64,000 nucleotides of DNA from Xylophilus rhododendri (GCF_009906855.1 NZ_CP047650.1:3534001-3598000), one strand, 5' to 3'; numbered from the stretch's first letter, positions 24,682-35,435 are shown. Program-made: numbers and translations. The notes: generated from the sequence alone by a model not told the origin.

Positions 24682-25551
24682 TTATCTTGCGCTGGATGCC
24701 CACCCCGCCAGAGGATGGATGTCCAGACTGCCGCATTGCCGATGAGTGCTGCCCACGGGGGCGCTGCTCCAATCGATGTCCTGCGACGTCGCTGCAAATA
24801 CTGCACTTCCCGAGCCGGTCATCCTGGCTTTGAGTCCCTGTGAGGCAAACCATTCGATGGCTTGCGTGACCTCGGGACAAAGCGCTTGGGCAACTGGCTG
24901 CAGGTCGTTCGTTCCGAATTCAAATTTGTTTTCGGTTGTTGCTGCAGCGAAGCCCATGATCTTAGCAGCACTTGTGTCGCGTTTCAAATGCGGCGAAGAA
25001 AAAATTGTCCGGGTGTCGATTCCGGCCGACGGCTTGAGCACCGCGAAGCGCCCATGCGGCAGGGCGGTTTCGCCGGTCAGGGGCGCGATGTCTTCGCCGA
25101 TTCCCTCGACCCAGGCGTTGTGGCCGCGCAGGAAGAAGGGCACGTCGGCACCCAGCGCCAGGCCGATTCTTTCGAGTTCGGGCAGGGCGAGGTCCAGCCC
25201 CCACAGCCGGTTGAGCGCCAGCAGGCAGGAGGCCGCGTCCGACGAGCCGCCGCCCATGCCCGCCTGCGCCGGCACCTGCTTGGCCACACCGATGTGGGCA
25301 CCCTTGCCGCAGCCGGTGAACGACTGCAGGGCGCGGGCGGCGCGCAGCACCAGGTCGTCGGGGGGGAGTTCGACGGTGAGGTCCTCCCGGCTCAGGCCGC
25401 CGTCCTCGCGCAGTTCGAATTGCAGGGTGTCGCACCAGTCGATCAGCATGAAGACCGACTGCAGCAGGTGGTAGCCGTCGTCACGCCTGCCGGTGATGTG
25501 CAGGAAGAGATTGAGTTTGGCGGGAGCCGGTACGTCGTGGATCGCGCGCAT
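24682..25551 (-). CDS. ispE: 4-diphosphocytidyl-2-C-methyl-D-erythritol kinase
   Basis: GHMP kinase of the MEP isoprenoid pathway. The protein has 289 residues. Substrate contacts lie in VPAPAKLNLFLHITGRRDDG; the ATP loop is VPAQAGMGGGSSDAASCLLA; the third GHMP motif is LKARMTGSGSAVFA. The ATG at 25551 lies 4 bp after the lolB stop. The C-terminus carries about 20 residues beyond the last motif, partly Arg/Ser-rich. Confidence 0.95.
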   Translation of the reverse strand: MRAIHDVPAPAKLNLFLHITGRRDDGYHLLQSVFMLIDWCDTLQFELREDGGLSREDLTVELPPDDLVLRAARALQSFTGCGKGAHIGVAKQVPAQAGMGGGSSDAASCLLALNRLWGLDLALPELERIGLALGADVPFFLRGHNAWVEGIGEDIAPLTGETALPHGRFAVLKPSAGIDTRTIFSSPHLKRDTSAAKIMGFAAATTENKFEFGTNDLQPVAQALCPEVTQAIEWFASQGLKARMTGSGSAVFAATSQDIDWSSAPVGSTHRQCGSLDIHPLAGWASSAR

Positions 25552-25555
25552 GGCT

Positions 25556-26077
25556 TCAGTGGTCGAGTGCGACACGCAGGGTGGCCACCGGCAGCGGCTG
25601 CTGGCGGGTGGCGACGATGCGGCCCTGGGGCTGCGCGGAAAGATCCGCGGTCCAGCCGGGCACGGCGGCCGGCTTGCCGTCCAGCCAGTCGAAGAGCGAG
25701 GCGACCGGGATCGCAGTGCCGGTGGCGCGTGCGGCCAGTTCGTCGAGCGAGGCGAAGCGCTGCGGCTCTGACTGGCCGCCGCGCTCCAGGCTGGCGCCAT
25801 CGGCCGTCCAGCGCAGCACCGCCAGGATGTTGCCGATGGGGGTGGTGAGAGTCAGCGAGCCGGCGCCGGCATTGCCCTGCAGTTCGAACATGGCGTAGAA
25901 GGATTGCGAGGGCGCATCTTCCACCTGCAGGGCCAGCCGGCCGTTCCAGCGTTCCACGGGCACGGCCGAAGCGGCCTGGCCTTGCGTGGGCGCGACATTC
26001 GCCGCCGGCGTGGCGCAGCCCGAAAGCAGCGCCAGGGCGCAGGCCGCGGCCGCGCCCAGGCGAAGCACCGCCCTCAC
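25556..26077 (-). CDS. lolB: Outer-membrane lipoprotein insertion protein LolB
   Basis: A 173-residue outer-membrane lipoprotein that receives lipoproteins from LolA. The lipobox is ALALLSGC. The core shows VERWNGRLALQVEDAPSQSF, the beta-barrel strand GAGSLTLTTPIGNILAVLRW, and the C-terminal segment LDGKPAAVPGWTADLSAQPQ. The start codon is GTG, overlapping the TGA of the TPR gene (GTGA); translation is probably coupled. The TPR-lolB-ispE order is usual in the group. Confidence 0.92.
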   Translation of the reverse strand: MRAVLRLGAAAACALALLSGCATPAANVAPTQGQAASAVPVERWNGRLALQVEDAPSQSFYAMFELQGNAGAGSLTLTTPIGNILAVLRWTADGASLERGGQSEPQRFASLDELAARATGTAIPVASLFDWLDGKPAAVPGWTADLSAQPQGRIVATRQQPLPVATLRVALDH

Positions 26078-27932
26078 AGGCGGACCTGCAGCCGCTTGAT
26101 CACCTGCAGCAGCGTGTCGTTCTCGCGGTTGAGTTGCAGGCCTTGCTTGAAGACCTCGGTGGCGCGCTCGCGCTTGCCGGTCTTCCAGAGCACCTCGCCC
26201 AGGTGGGCGGCGATCTCGGCATCCGGCCGCGCGGTGTAGGCGGCTTCGAGGATGCGCACGGCCTCCTCGTTGTTGCCCATGCGGAACTCGACCCAGCCCA
26301 GGCTGTCGCGGATATAGGGGTCGTCCGGCGTGAAGCTCAGCGCCTTCATGATGAGTTCGCGCGCCTCGGGCAGGCGCACGCCGCGATCGGCCAGCGAATA
26401 GCCCAGGGCGTTGTACGCATGGTGGAAGTCGGGCTTCTTGGCGATGACCTCGCGCAGCAGGCGCTCCATCTCGTCGTTGCGGCCCAGCTTCTCGGCGTTC
26501 ATCGCCAGGTCGTAGGTGAGGTCGACGTCGTCCGGCGCCTTCTCGTGCGCCTGGTTGAGCAGGCGGTAGGCTTCCTCGGGGCGCTTGTTGTCGCGCAGCA
26601 GCTGCACTTCGGCCAGCAGCTTGATGCGGGCATCGGCGGCATCGCGTTCGGGCAGCTGGCGCAGCAGGGCGCGGGCTTCGTCCATCTTGCCCTGGCTGGC
26701 CAGCAGCGAGGCGCGGCGCAGCTGGGCGGTGGCCAGGGCCTGCGGGCTGGAGACCTTGTCCAGCCAGGCATTGGCGGCCTGGGTGTCGCCGCGCTTCTCG
26801 GCGATCTGCGACATCACCAGATAGGCCTGGTCGCGGCCACGGGTCAGCGAAGCCGCGGCCGCGGGATTGCCGGGCGGGGCGCTGGGCAGCAGGTCCAGAA
26901 AGGTCTTGATCGACTGCTCGGCGGCCGGGTATTGGGCGTCCTGTGCTTCCTGGGTGCCGCGCACCAGCCAGGCTTCGGCGAAACGCGGGCTCTCGGTGGT
27001 GACGGTCAGCACCTCGGCCTTGGCTTCGGCATCGCGCCGGGCGTCGGCCAGGGTGCGGGCATAACCGAGGCGGATTTCCGGCAGCGGCGGCTTGCCCGCA
27101 TCCAGATAGCGTTTGACCAGCGGCTCGGCGCCGGCCTTCTTGCCGGCCATCAGCTCCAGGGCCAGGATGGCCGCGCCTTCGGATGCGGGATCGGCCGCCT
27201 GCGCGCGTTTGGCGGCTTCCAGCGTGCCGTCGATGTCGAGCGCCGACAGGCGCATGCGGCCGACGGCCACCCAGGCGGCGGCGCCTTCGGCCGGAGTGGC
27301 GGGTTTGTCCAGGGCCTGCGCCAGGGCACGTTCGACCACCGACTGGGCGGCCTTGCGGTCGGTGACGCGGCCGTAGAGCTGGGGCAGGGCGTTGAAGGCC
27401 TTGATGCGGTCGGCCGGCTCGGTCAGCGCCATCTCGCGCGCCAGCGGCAGGGCGGATTCCTCCACCCGGTTCAGGGCGATCAGGATCTGCAGCACCATGG
27501 CGTTGGCTTCGCGCGAGGCGGGCTCGGCGTCCTTCCAGGCGCGGGCGGCCACCAGGGCGGAATCGCCGGCGCGGGCCTGCAGGGCGATCTCGGCGGCGCG
27601 GCGGAACAGGCGCTCGTCGCCGCTCTTGCGCGCCGCATCCAGCATCAGCTGGAAGGCGCTGCCGGGGTCGCCGCGGTCGGCGCTGATCTCGCCGACCAAA
27701 ACTTCATAGAGCAGCTGGGCATCGCGCTGCTCCGCCGCGCTGGGGTCGTCGGGCTTGGCCTCGATCTTTTCCGCCGTGGCGGCGCTCGGCAGGGCGGGCT
27801 GCCCGGCGCCATCGGTCGTCGTGGCCTGCGCCAGGACGGCGTTCAGGTCAGGCGCGAAGGCGAGGGGCGGGCCTGGAGGGTGCCCGCAAGACAGGCGAGG
27901 AGTGCCGCGGCGGCGATGCGATGAAGCTGCAT
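26074..27932 (-). CDS. Exported tetratricopeptide-repeat protein; signal peptide out of frame by one base
   Basis: A TPR protein of about 600 residues. The body (from about [19 protein letters not shown]) contains many TPR-like helical pairs, for example [19 protein letters not shown] and [20 protein letters not shown] near the C-terminus. The long frame has no good start. The ATG at 27932 gives a clean signal peptide, [20 protein letters not shown], but in a frame that ends after 30 codons; adding one C in the CCCC run at 27864-27867 (minus strand) would join it to the body. So the true start is probably 27932 with a one-base deletion or error. It precedes lolB; such TPR proteins are predicted to be periplasmic or outer-membrane scaffolds. 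Confidence 0.8.
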
Positions 27933-28036
27933 CGAACCATAATAATTCAAGCCCCATAACCCGCGCCGTCGGTGCCCACGCTGCTTGCATCCTGTTGCGG
28001 GGCGCGGCTTTCACCGGGGCGCGCTTCACATTCCCG

Positions 28037-28852
28037 ATGCCTGAATTACCCGAAGTCGAGGTCACGCGACGCAGTTTCGCCGACCGTATCGCTGGCGCGC
28101 TGGTGCTGTCCGTGCGTGTGGGCAAGCCGCTGCGCTGGGCCCTGGGCTGCGATCCGGTGGAGCTGGCCGGCCGCAGGGTGGTGGTGGTGCGGCGGCGCGG
28201 CAAGTATCTGCTGATCGAACTCGACGAGGGCCTGCTGCTGGTGCACCTGGGCATGTCGGGCAGCCTGGCCTTCGCCGAAAGCCTGCCGCCGCCGGGGCCG
28301 CACGACCATTTCGAACTGCTCACCGACCGCGGCGTGCTGCGCCTGCACGATCCGCGGCGTTTCGGCGCGGTGGTGTTCGCGCCGGACGAGGCGTCGTCGG
28401 AGGCGCAGAAGCTGCTCGGCCACCTGGGCGTGGAGCCGCTGTCCGACGATTTCGATCCGATGCGTTTCTATGCCGGCCTGCACCTGCGCAACACGGCGGT
28501 CAAGCAGGTGCTGCTGGGCGGCGAACTGGTGGTGGGCGTGGGCAATATCTACTGCTCCGAAGCGCTGTTCGGCGCCGGCATCCGGCCGACGATGAAGGCA
28601 TCGCGCATCAGCCGGCCGCGCGCCGAGCGGCTGTGGCGGGCCATCCGCGAGGTGCTGGCGCGGGCGGTGGAGGCCGGCGGCAGCACGCTGCGCGACTTCC
28701 AGAGCGCCGAGGGCCGCAGCGGCTATTTCCAGCTGCAGGCCATGGTCTACGGGCGCGAAGGTCTGCCCTGCCATGTCTGCGCCACGCCGGTACGCGCCAT
28801 CAAGCAGGGCCAGCGTTCGACCTTTTTCTGTCCGAATTGCCAGAAATCCTGA
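28037..28852 (+). CDS. mutM: Formamidopyrimidine-DNA glycosylase
   Basis: Bifunctional base-excision glycosylase/AP lyase that removes 8-oxoguanine and formamidopyrimidines. The protein has 271 residues. The catalytic N-terminus PELPEVE is present (Pro after Met1, Glu). Also HLGMSGSL, the helix-two-turn-helix [18 protein letters not shown], and the C-terminal zinc finger CHVC...CPNC. Divergent from the TPR gene. mutY follows with one gene between. Confidence 0.96.
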   Translation: MPELPEVEVTRRSFADRIAGALVLSVRVGKPLRWALGCDPVELAGRRVVVVRRRGKYLLIELDEGLLLVHLGMSGSLAFAESLPPPGPHDHFELLTDRGVLRLHDPRRFGAVVFAPDEASSEAQKLLGHLGVEPLSDDFDPMRFYAGLHLRNTAVKQVLLGGELVVGVGNIYCSEALFGAGIRPTMKASRISRPRAERLWRAIREVLARAVEAGGSTLRDFQSAEGRSGYFQLQAMVYGREGLPCHVCATPVRAIKQGQRSTFFCPNCQKS

Positions 28853-28897
28853 GCAAAACCCGGGTGCTATAGTCAAAAACCCACCCCCCGCGCCAAC

Positions 28898-30871
28898 GTG
28901 ACCACCTCTTTTTCCGACCAGCTGGACCGTCACGGCGCCTGGCGCAGCAGCACCGCGCAGGGCATCGCGCAACTCTCGGCCTGGCTGGTCGAGCAGCAGC
29001 TGGCCGAAGGCGGCATGCTCGGCCGCCTGGCGCAGATCGGCGACACCCTGCAGCGCGACAAACTCATGGTGGCCTTCGTCGCCGAGTTCTCGCGCGGCAA
29101 GTCGGAGCTGATCAACGCCATCTTCTTCGCCCACCACGGGCGGCGCATCGTGCCCGCCAGCGCCGGCCGCACCACCATGTGCCCGACCGAGCTGGGCTAC
29201 GAGAACGGCCAGCCGAGCCAGCTGCGCCTGCTGCCGATCGAGACCCGCACCGATCCGCGGCCGCTGTCGGCCTGGCGCCAGCAGCCCGAGGCGTGGACCG
29301 CCCTGCCGCTGGATGCCGGCCAGCCCGCGCAGATGGCGACCACGCTCGACAGCGTGGCCCAGGTGCTGCGTGTGTCGGTGGCCCGGGCGCGTGAACTCGA
29401 TTTCTGGAGCGACGAGCAGCCCGAGAACAATCCGGTGCGCGGCAGCGACGGCCTGGTCGAGATTCCGATGTGGCGCCATGCCCTGGTCAATATCGACCAT
29501 CCGCTGCTGCGCCAGGGCCTGGTCATCCTCGACACGCCGGGGCTGAACGCCGTCGGCGCCGAGCCCGATCTGACGGTGCAGCTGCTGGCCGACGCGCATG
29601 CCAGCGTCTTCGTGCTGGCCGCCGACACTGGCGTGACCCGCTCCGACCTGCAGCTCTGGCAGCAGTACCTGGCGCCGCGACAGGGCGACGGCCAGCACAC
29701 CGACAACCGCATCGTGGTGCTCAACAAGATCGACGTGCTGTGGGACGGCATCAGCAGCGTCGCCCAGATCCATGCGCAGACCGACCGCCAGCGCGCCAGT
29801 TCGGCCGCGCTGCTGGGCGTGCCGACGGCGCGGGTGATTCCGGTGTCGGCCCAGCGCGGACTGGTGGCGCGCATCCAGAACGACGCGCCGCTGCTGCAGG
29901 CCAGCGGCCTGCCGCTGCTGGAGGCAGTGCTGGCGCAGGGCCTGGTCGCCAGCCGGCGCGAGGTGCTGCGCGATGCGGTCGAACTCGCCCTGGCACGGGT
30001 GCGCAGCGATACCGCCCGCCTGCTGGCGGTGCGCCGCCGCGAACTCGAAGAACAGGTGCAGGAACTGCGCGGCCTGCGCGGCAAGAACGACAGCGTGATC
30101 GCCGGCATGCGTTACCGCGTTGAGCAGGAGCAGGGCGAGTTCGACGCCAGCGAGAAGCGGGTGCTGGCCCTTCACGCGGTGCACGGCCGGCTGCAGAAGG
30201 AGGCGCGTGCCCTGCTGGAAGACGGCATGGCCGCGGACTTCACCGAACTGCAGCGCCTGCTCGGCCAGTCCGGCCTGAAGCTGGGCCTGCGCAAGGTCTA
30301 CCAGGATGCCTTCGCCCGCGCCATGCAGCGGGTGCGCAAGGCCGAGAAGGCGGTGGGCGAGATCCACGCCATGATGAGTGCCGGCTTTCGCCAGCTCAAT
30401 GCCGACTTCGGCTTCGCGCTGCAGGTGCCGCCCCAGCCGGCCATCGGCATGTGGGCGCACGAGATCGAACGCATCGCCCGCGCCCATGCCACCCAGGTCG
30501 GCCTGGGCCAGGCCTTGCGGCTGACCCAGCCCGCCGCCGGCGGCCGGCTGGCCCGGGCACTGGAATCGCGGGTGCGGGCGGTGCTGGTGGAGGCCGCCGA
30601 GGAGATCACCAGCTGGTGCCGCGCCGCCATGGCGCCGGTCGATTCGCAGCTGCGCGAGCGGCGCGGCGGCTTCGTGCGACGCATCGAGGCGATCGACCGC
30701 ATCCGCGGCGCCGCCTCCAGCCTGGGCGAGCGCATGGGCGAGCTGGAGGCGCAATCGGCCCTGCTGGCGGCGCAGGAGCAGCAGCTCAGGCGCTGGTCCG
30801 ACGATCCGGTTGCCGAGGGCGGCGCGACGTCCGAGCCGTCCCCCGCCGCCGCCTTGCCCGCGGCCGCCTGA
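28898..30871 (+). CDS. Dynamin-like GTPase
   Basis: A large GTPase of 657 residues starting at GTG. The G1 motif is VAEFSRGKSELINAIFF (dynamin-type FSxGKSxxxN), G2 is probably the Thr in SAGRTTMCPTEL, G3 is LVILDTPGLNAVG and G4 is RIVVLNKIDVLWD. The C-terminal half is predicted long helical (RRRELEEQVQELRGLRGKND, then KRVLALHAVHGRLQKEARAL), as in the stalks of bacterial dynamin-like proteins that bind membranes. A -10-like TATAGT lies at 28868-28873. It fills the gap between mutM and mutY, sharing a 0 bp junction with mutY; no functional tie to DNA repair is established. No transmembrane helix is seen. Confidence 0.87.
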   Translation: MTTSFSDQLDRHGAWRSSTAQGIAQLSAWLVEQQLAEGGMLGRLAQIGDTLQRDKLMVAFVAEFSRGKSELINAIFFAHHGRRIVPASAGRTTMCPTELGYENGQPSQLRLLPIETRTDPRPLSAWRQQPEAWTALPLDAGQPAQMATTLDSVAQVLRVSVARARELDFWSDEQPENNPVRGSDGLVEIPMWRHALVNIDHPLLRQGLVILDTPGLNAVGAEPDLTVQLLADAHASVFVLAADTGVTRSDLQLWQQYLAPRQGDGQHTDNRIVVLNKIDVLWDGISSVAQIHAQTDRQRASSAALLGVPTARVIPVSAQRGLVARIQNDAPLLQASGLPLLEAVLAQGLVASRREVLRDAVELALARVRSDTARLLAVRRRELEEQVQELRGLRGKNDSVIAGMRYRVEQEQGEFDASEKRVLALHAVHGRLQKEARALLEDGMAADFTELQRLLGQSGLKLGLRKVYQDAFARAMQRVRKAEKAVGEIHAMMSAGFRQLNADFGFALQVPPQPAIGMWAHEIERIARAHATQVGLGQALRLTQPAAGGRLARALESRVRAVLVEAAEEITSWCRAAMAPVDSQLRERRGGFVRRIEAIDRIRGAASSLGERMGELEAQSALLAAQEQQLRRWSDDPVAEGGATSEPSPAAALPAAA

Positions 30872-31948
30872 ATGGACACCTCGATGGAGCAGGGCGCCAC
30901 GCGCCCGCCGCAGGATTTCGCCCGGCGCATCACCGGCTGGCAGGCCACCCACGGCCGCCACGGCCTGCCCTGGCAGGGCACACGCGACCCCTACCGGGTG
31001 TGGCTGTCGGAAATCATGCTGCAGCAGACCCAGGTCGCCACGGTGCTGGATTACTTCCCGCGTTTCCTCGCCCGCCTGCCCGATGTGCGCGCCCTGGCCG
31101 AGGCGCCGGCCGACGTGGTGCTGGGCCTGTGGAGCGGCCTGGGTTACTACAGCCGGGCGCGTAATCTGCACAAGGCCGCGCAGCAGGTGATGGCGCGTTT
31201 CGGCGGCGAATTCCCGCGCAGCGCCGAGGAACTGGCCACGCTGCCCGGCATCGGCCGTTCTACCGCGGCGGCGATCGCCTCCTTCTGTTTCGGCGAGCGG
31301 GCCGCCATCCTGGACGCCAACGTCAAACGGGTGCTGACCCGGGTGCTGGCCTATGGCGCCGACCTGGCGCGGCCGGCCGCCGAACGCGCGCTTTGGACCA
31401 CCGCCACCGAGCTGTTGCCCTTCGGCGACGCCGAGACCCTGTCGCGCGAGATGCCGCGCTACACCCAGGGCCTGATGGACCTGGGCGCCACCGTCTGCGT
31501 GCCGCGCAATCCGCTGTGCCTGCTCTGCCCGGTGGGCGATGTCTGCGCCGCGCGGGCCGAGGGCAAGCCCGAGGCTTATCCGGTCAAGACCAAGACACTG
31601 AAGCGCAGCAGCGAATCCTGGTGGCTCCTGCTGCGCCGCGATCCCGAAGGCCGGGTGCTGCTGCAGCGCCGGCCGGAGCGTGGCATCTGGGCCGGCCTCT
31701 ACTGCGTGCCGGTATTCGCCGACCGCGCCGCGCTGGACCTGGAACTGGCGGCGCATCCGGCCGGAGCGGTGCGGGACCTGCCGGTCTTCCTGCATGTGCT
31801 GACCCACAAGGACCTGCACCTGCATCCGGTGCTGGCCGAAGCCGCGCCCACGGTTTCGGAGGAAGACGGCACCCGCTGGGCCCTGCCCGCCGAATGGGCC
31901 GAACTGGGCCTGCCCACGCCGGTGCGGCGGCTGCTCGGCGAGCTATAG
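30872..31948 (+). CDS. mutY: A/G-specific adenine glycosylase
   Basis: Removes adenine mispaired with 8-oxoguanine. The protein has 358 residues. Catalytic features: Glu in WLSEIMLQQTQVATVL, helix-hairpin-helix LPGIGRSTAAAIASF, catalytic Asp in AILDANVKRVLTRVL, and an iron-sulfur loop CVPRNPLCLLCPVGDVC (C-x6-C-x2-C-x5-C). The C-terminal NUDIX-like domain includes RVLLQRRPERGIWAGLYCVP. The ATG is immediately after the GTPase TGA, so the genes are coupled. Together with mutM it makes up the oxidised-guanine repair pair. Confidence 0.96.
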   Translation: MDTSMEQGATRPPQDFARRITGWQATHGRHGLPWQGTRDPYRVWLSEIMLQQTQVATVLDYFPRFLARLPDVRALAEAPADVVLGLWSGLGYYSRARNLHKAAQQVMARFGGEFPRSAEELATLPGIGRSTAAAIASFCFGERAAILDANVKRVLTRVLAYGADLARPAAERALWTTATELLPFGDAETLSREMPRYTQGLMDLGATVCVPRNPLCLLCPVGDVCAARAEGKPEAYPVKTKTLKRSSESWWLLLRRDPEGRVLLQRRPERGIWAGLYCVPVFADRAALDLELAAHPAGAVRDLPVFLHVLTHKDLHLHPVLAEAAPTVSEEDGTRWALPAEWAELGLPTPVRRLLGEL

Positions 31949-31958
31949 GGCCAAAGCC

Positions 31959-32839
31959 TCAGTCGATCTCGCGGTGCCGTTTCAGCGTGGTCCACTGCCC
32001 GCTGAAATGCGCCGCCAGCCGCTCCACCAGGTACACCGAGCGATGCTGGCCGCCGGTGCAGCCCACGCCCACGGTGACATAGCTGCGGTGGTCGCGCGCC
32101 AGCGGATCGAGCCAGCCGCCGACGAAGCCGGAGATATCGCTGAACATGCGTTCCACATCGGGCTGGCCGCTGAGGAATGCCATCACCGGCGCATCGCGGC
32201 CGGTGAGCGGACGCAGTTCGGCCTCGTAATGCGGATTGGGCAGCATGCGCACATCGAAGATGAAGTCCGCATCCACCGGCGTGCCGCGCTTGAAGGCGAA
32301 GGACTGGAACACCAGCAGCAGCTGGTCGGCCGGCGCGGTGATGATGGTCTTGATGTAGCGCTGCAGCTGCGCCCGCAGCATCAGGCTGGAATCGACCACA
32401 TGCGCCTGTTCGCGCAGCTCGGCCAGCAGTTCGCGCTCCAGCTCGATCGCCTGGACCAGCGCCAGCTGCTGGTCGGCGATGTCGCGGCGCGACAGCGGAT
32501 GGCGGCGGCGGGTCTCCGAGTAGCGGCGCACCAGGGTGTCGTTGCTGGCATCGAGGAAGAGCAGCCGCACCGCCACGCCCTGGGCGCGCAGCATGGCCAG
32601 CTGCTGCGGCACCAGGGGCAGGGCCGAGGCGCTGCGGGCGTCCATGGCCACCGCCACCCGCGGTGCGCGCTGGCGCTGTTCCAGCGCCGCGAAGGGCAGC
32701 AGCAGGTCGGGCGGCAGGTTGTCCACGCAGTAATAGCCGGCGTCTTCCAGCGCATTGAGCGCCACCGACTTGCCCGAGCCGGACACGCCGGTGATCAGGA
32801 TCAGTTCCAGGGCCGGCGGCTTGGGGCATGGATGTTCAT
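31959..32839 (-). CDS. rapZ: RNase adapter protein RapZ; N-terminal codons probably frameshifted
   Basis: An ATP-binding adapter (YvcJ/RapZ) of about 290 residues. Walker [37 protein letters not shown] and the C-terminal [20 protein letters not shown] are all present. The long frame can start only at 32858 or 32879, inside recN, with an odd Cys/Arg-rich leader. The ATG at 32839 forms an ATGA overlap with the recN stop and reads MNIHAP; one extra C in its CCCC run would continue as [15 protein letters not shown], the normal RapZ N-terminus. I therefore place the start at 32839 and infer a missing C. In E. coli RapZ controls glucosamine-6-phosphate synthase mRNA through RNase E; its role here is not shown. 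Confidence 0.88.
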
Positions 32840-34500
32840 GGCGCGGCCGCTCCCGCATGCTGCAGCAGGTCGCGTGCATGGGCGCGGCTGGTGCCCGAAG
32901 GCCGGTCGCCGCCCAGCATGCGGGCCAGTTCGGCCACCCGTTCCTCGCCGCTGGCGGGAGCCACCTCGCTGCCGGTGGCGCCGCTGCGGCCGCGCTGCTT
33001 GGCCACCACCAGATGGTGGTTGGCGCAGGCGGCGACCTGGGGCAGATGGGTCACGGCCAGCACCTGGCGGTCGCGGCCCAACTGCTGCATCAGTTGGCCG
33101 ACGGTGTCGGCCACGGTGCCGCCGACGCCGGAATCGACCTCGTCGAAGATCAGCGTCTGCGCCGTGCCCAGCCGGCTGGTGGTGACGGCGATGGCCAGCG
33201 CGATGCGCGAGAGTTCGCCGCCCGAGGCCACCTTGCCCACCGGCCGCGGTGTGCTGCCCGCATGGCCGGCCACCAGGAAGGCGACCTCTTCCATGCCGCC
33301 TGCGGCCGGTGCCTCGCTGTTCTGCAGGTCCACCTCGAAACGGCCGCCCTGCATGCCCAGGCCCTGCATGGCTTGCGTCACTTCGCGCGACAGCCGGGGC
33401 GCGGCCTTGGTGCGGGCCTGCGAGACCTTGCGGGCCTCGGTCTTGAAAGCCTTGTCGGCGGCCGCTTCGGCGGCCTGCAGCGCCTCCAGGTCGGTGGCCG
33501 CATCCAGCCGGGCGAGTTCCTCGCGCCAGCCGGCCAGCAGCACCGGCAATTGTTCCGGCGTGCGGCGGTAGCGGCGGGCCAGCGTGACCCAGGAGGACAG
33601 GCGCTCGTCCAGCCCGGCCAGCGCGCGTGGATCGGGATCGGTACGGCGCAGCCAGGCATGCAGCGAATGCACCGCGTCCTCGGCCTGCGCCAGGCTGGCG
33701 GACAGCTCCTCGGCCAGCGCCTTGAATTCCGGATCCAGCTCCTCCTGCGCCTGCAGCAGCGAATGCGCACGCGACAGCTGCGAAGTGGCGCCGCCGTCGT
33801 CCCCCTCCAGCGCCTGCAGGGCCGACTGCGCGGTATCGATCAGCGCCTGCGCATTCGACAGCCGGCTGTGCTCGGCATTGAGTTCCGGCCATTCCTCGGC
33901 GCCGGGCGCCAGTTTGTCGAGCTCGCCGATCTGCCAGGACAGCCGTTCACGCTCGCGCTGCAGCGAATCCTGCGCCGTGCGGGCTTCTTCCAGCGTGCGC
34001 TGGGCGGCGCGCCAGGCGCTCCAGCGCGACTGCATCGGCTGCACGTCCACCCCCGCGTAGGCATCGAGCAGGCCGCGCACCGCATCCGGCCGGGTCAGGC
34101 TCTGCCAGGCATGCTGGCCGTGGATGTCGACCAGATGCTCGCCCAGCTCGCGCAGCTGCGCGGCGGTGGCCGGGCTGCCGTTGACCCAGGCGCGGCTCTT
34201 GCCCTGCGCATCCACCGTGCGGCGCAGCAGCAGGGTGTCGCCCGCCTCGTAGCCGGCATCCTCCAGCCAGCCGTTCAGGGCGGCCACGTCGTCGAATTCG
34301 GCGCTGATCTCGGCCCGCGCCGCGCCTTCGCGCACCACGGCCGCCTCGGCCCGGCTGCCCAGCGCCAGCTGCAGCGCGTCGATCAGGATGGACTTGCCGG
34401 CGCCGGTCTCGCCGGTGAGCACGGTGAAGCCGGAGGACAGGTCCAGCTCCAGGGCATGCACGATGACGAAGTCGCGCAGGGCGATGTGTTTGAGTGCCAC
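32836..34500 (-). CDS. recN: DNA repair protein RecN
   Basis: An SMC-like ATPase of 554 residues that acts in double-strand break repair. Walker A is [20 protein letters not shown]; two long coiled-coil stretches flank the middle; the ABC signature is [18 protein letters not shown] and Walker B is [13 protein letters not shown]. The start codon is GTG at 34500, giving [20 protein letters not shown], 5 bp after the nadK stop. nadK-recN is widely conserved, and hrcA lies opposite. Confidence 0.95.
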   Translation of the reverse strand: MALKHIALRDFVIVHALELDLSSGFTVLTGETGAGKSILIDALQLALGSRAEAAVVREGAARAEISAEFDDVAALNGWLEDAGYEAGDTLLLRRTVDAQGKSRAWVNGSPATAAQLRELGEHLVDIHGQHAWQSLTRPDAVRGLLDAYAGVDVQPMQSRWSAWRAAQRTLEEARTAQDSLQRERERLSWQIGELDKLAPGAEEWPELNAEHSRLSNAQALIDTAQSALQALEGDDGGATSQLSRAHSLLQAQEELDPEFKALAEELSASLAQAEDAVHSLHAWLRRTDPDPRALAGLDERLSSWVTLARRYRRTPEQLPVLLAGWREELARLDAATDLEALQAAEAAADKAFKTEARKVSQARTKAAPRLSREVTQAMQGLGMQGGRFEVDLQNSEAPAAGGMEEVAFLVAGHAGSTPRPVGKVASGGELSRIALAIAVTTSRLGTAQTLIFDEVDSGVGGTVADTVGQLMQQLGRDRQVLAVTHLPQVAACANHHLVVAKQRGRSGATGSEVAPASGEERVAELARMLGGDRPSGTSRAHARDLLQHAGAAAP

Positions 34501-34505
34501 GGCCG

Positions 34506-35396
34506 TCAGGCTCCCTCGTTCCAGTGCAGCTTCCTGCGCAGGGTGTCGAAATAGTTCCAGCCCAGCGGATGGAGGAAACGCGCCTGGTGCTGCGAGCGCC
34601 GCACCAGCACCCGGTCGCCGTGCAGCAGCGAGGCCAGCGACTGCATGTCGAAATTGGCGCTGGCGCCGCGGCCGGCCACCAGCTCCACCTCGATCTCGCT
34701 GGCATCGGCCAGCACGATGGGGCGGTTGGACAGCATGTGCGGCGCGATCGGCACCAGCACCCATCCCGGCAGCGAGGGATGCAGCATCGGCCCGCCGGCC
34801 GACAGCGAATAGGCGGTCGAGCCGGTGGGCGAGGCGATGATCAGCCCGTCGGCCCGCTGGCTGGCCACGAAATGGCCGTCCACCTTCACCCGCAGCTCCA
34901 CCATGCCGGAGGTGGCGCCGCGGTTGACCACCACGTCGTTCATCGCCGGTGCCTCGAACACCACCTTGCCCTCGCGGATCACCTGCGCCTCCATCAGGCT
35001 GCGGCGGTCCTCGGTGTAGAGGCCGGCCAGCATGGGCGCCAGGGTGTTGGCGTAGTTGTCCAGCGCGATGTCGGTGATGAAGCCCAGCCGGCCCTGGTTG
35101 ATGCCGATCAGCGGCGTGGCGTACTGCGCCAGCTCGCGCCCTATGCCCAGCATGGTGCCGTCGCCGCCCACCACCAGGGCCAGATCGCATTCGCGGCCTA
35201 TGCCTTCGGCATCCAGCGCGGGGAAATCCAGGCCGCTGCCGGCGGCGGTGGCGGCTTCCATGGACACGCGGCAGCCCTGGCCGTGGAGGAAGGCGGCAAT
35301 TTCGGCCATCGTGGCGCGCACCGTATCGGCCTGCGCCTCGCCGACGGGCACGAAGTATTTGCCGACCAGCGCTACGTGGCGAAAATGCGTGTTCAT
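34506..35396 (-). CDS. nadK: NAD kinase
   Basis: Phosphorylates NAD to NADP. The protein has 296 residues. It contains the GGDGT motif ([20 protein letters not shown]), the [12 protein letters not shown] motif, NDVVVNRG and the conserved [19 protein letters not shown]. Divergent from hrcA with 39 bp between starts. Likely cotranscribed with recN and rapZ. Confidence 0.96.
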   Translation of the reverse strand: MNTHFRHVALVGKYFVPVGEAQADTVRATMAEIAAFLHGQGCRVSMEAATAAGSGLDFPALDAEGIGRECDLALVVGGDGTMLGIGRELAQYATPLIGINQGRLGFITDIALDNYANTLAPMLAGLYTEDRRSLMEAQVIREGKVVFEAPAMNDVVVNRGATSGMVELRVKVDGHFVASQRADGLIIASPTGSTAYSLSAGGPMLHPSLPGWVLVPIAPHMLSNRPIVLADASEIEVELVAGRGASANFDMQSLASLLHGDRVLVRRSQHQARFLHPLGWNYFDTLRRKLHWNEGA

Positions 35397-35435
35397 ATCG
35401 GGAAATTACACCATGCCAAAGTCTAGAATCCGCCG

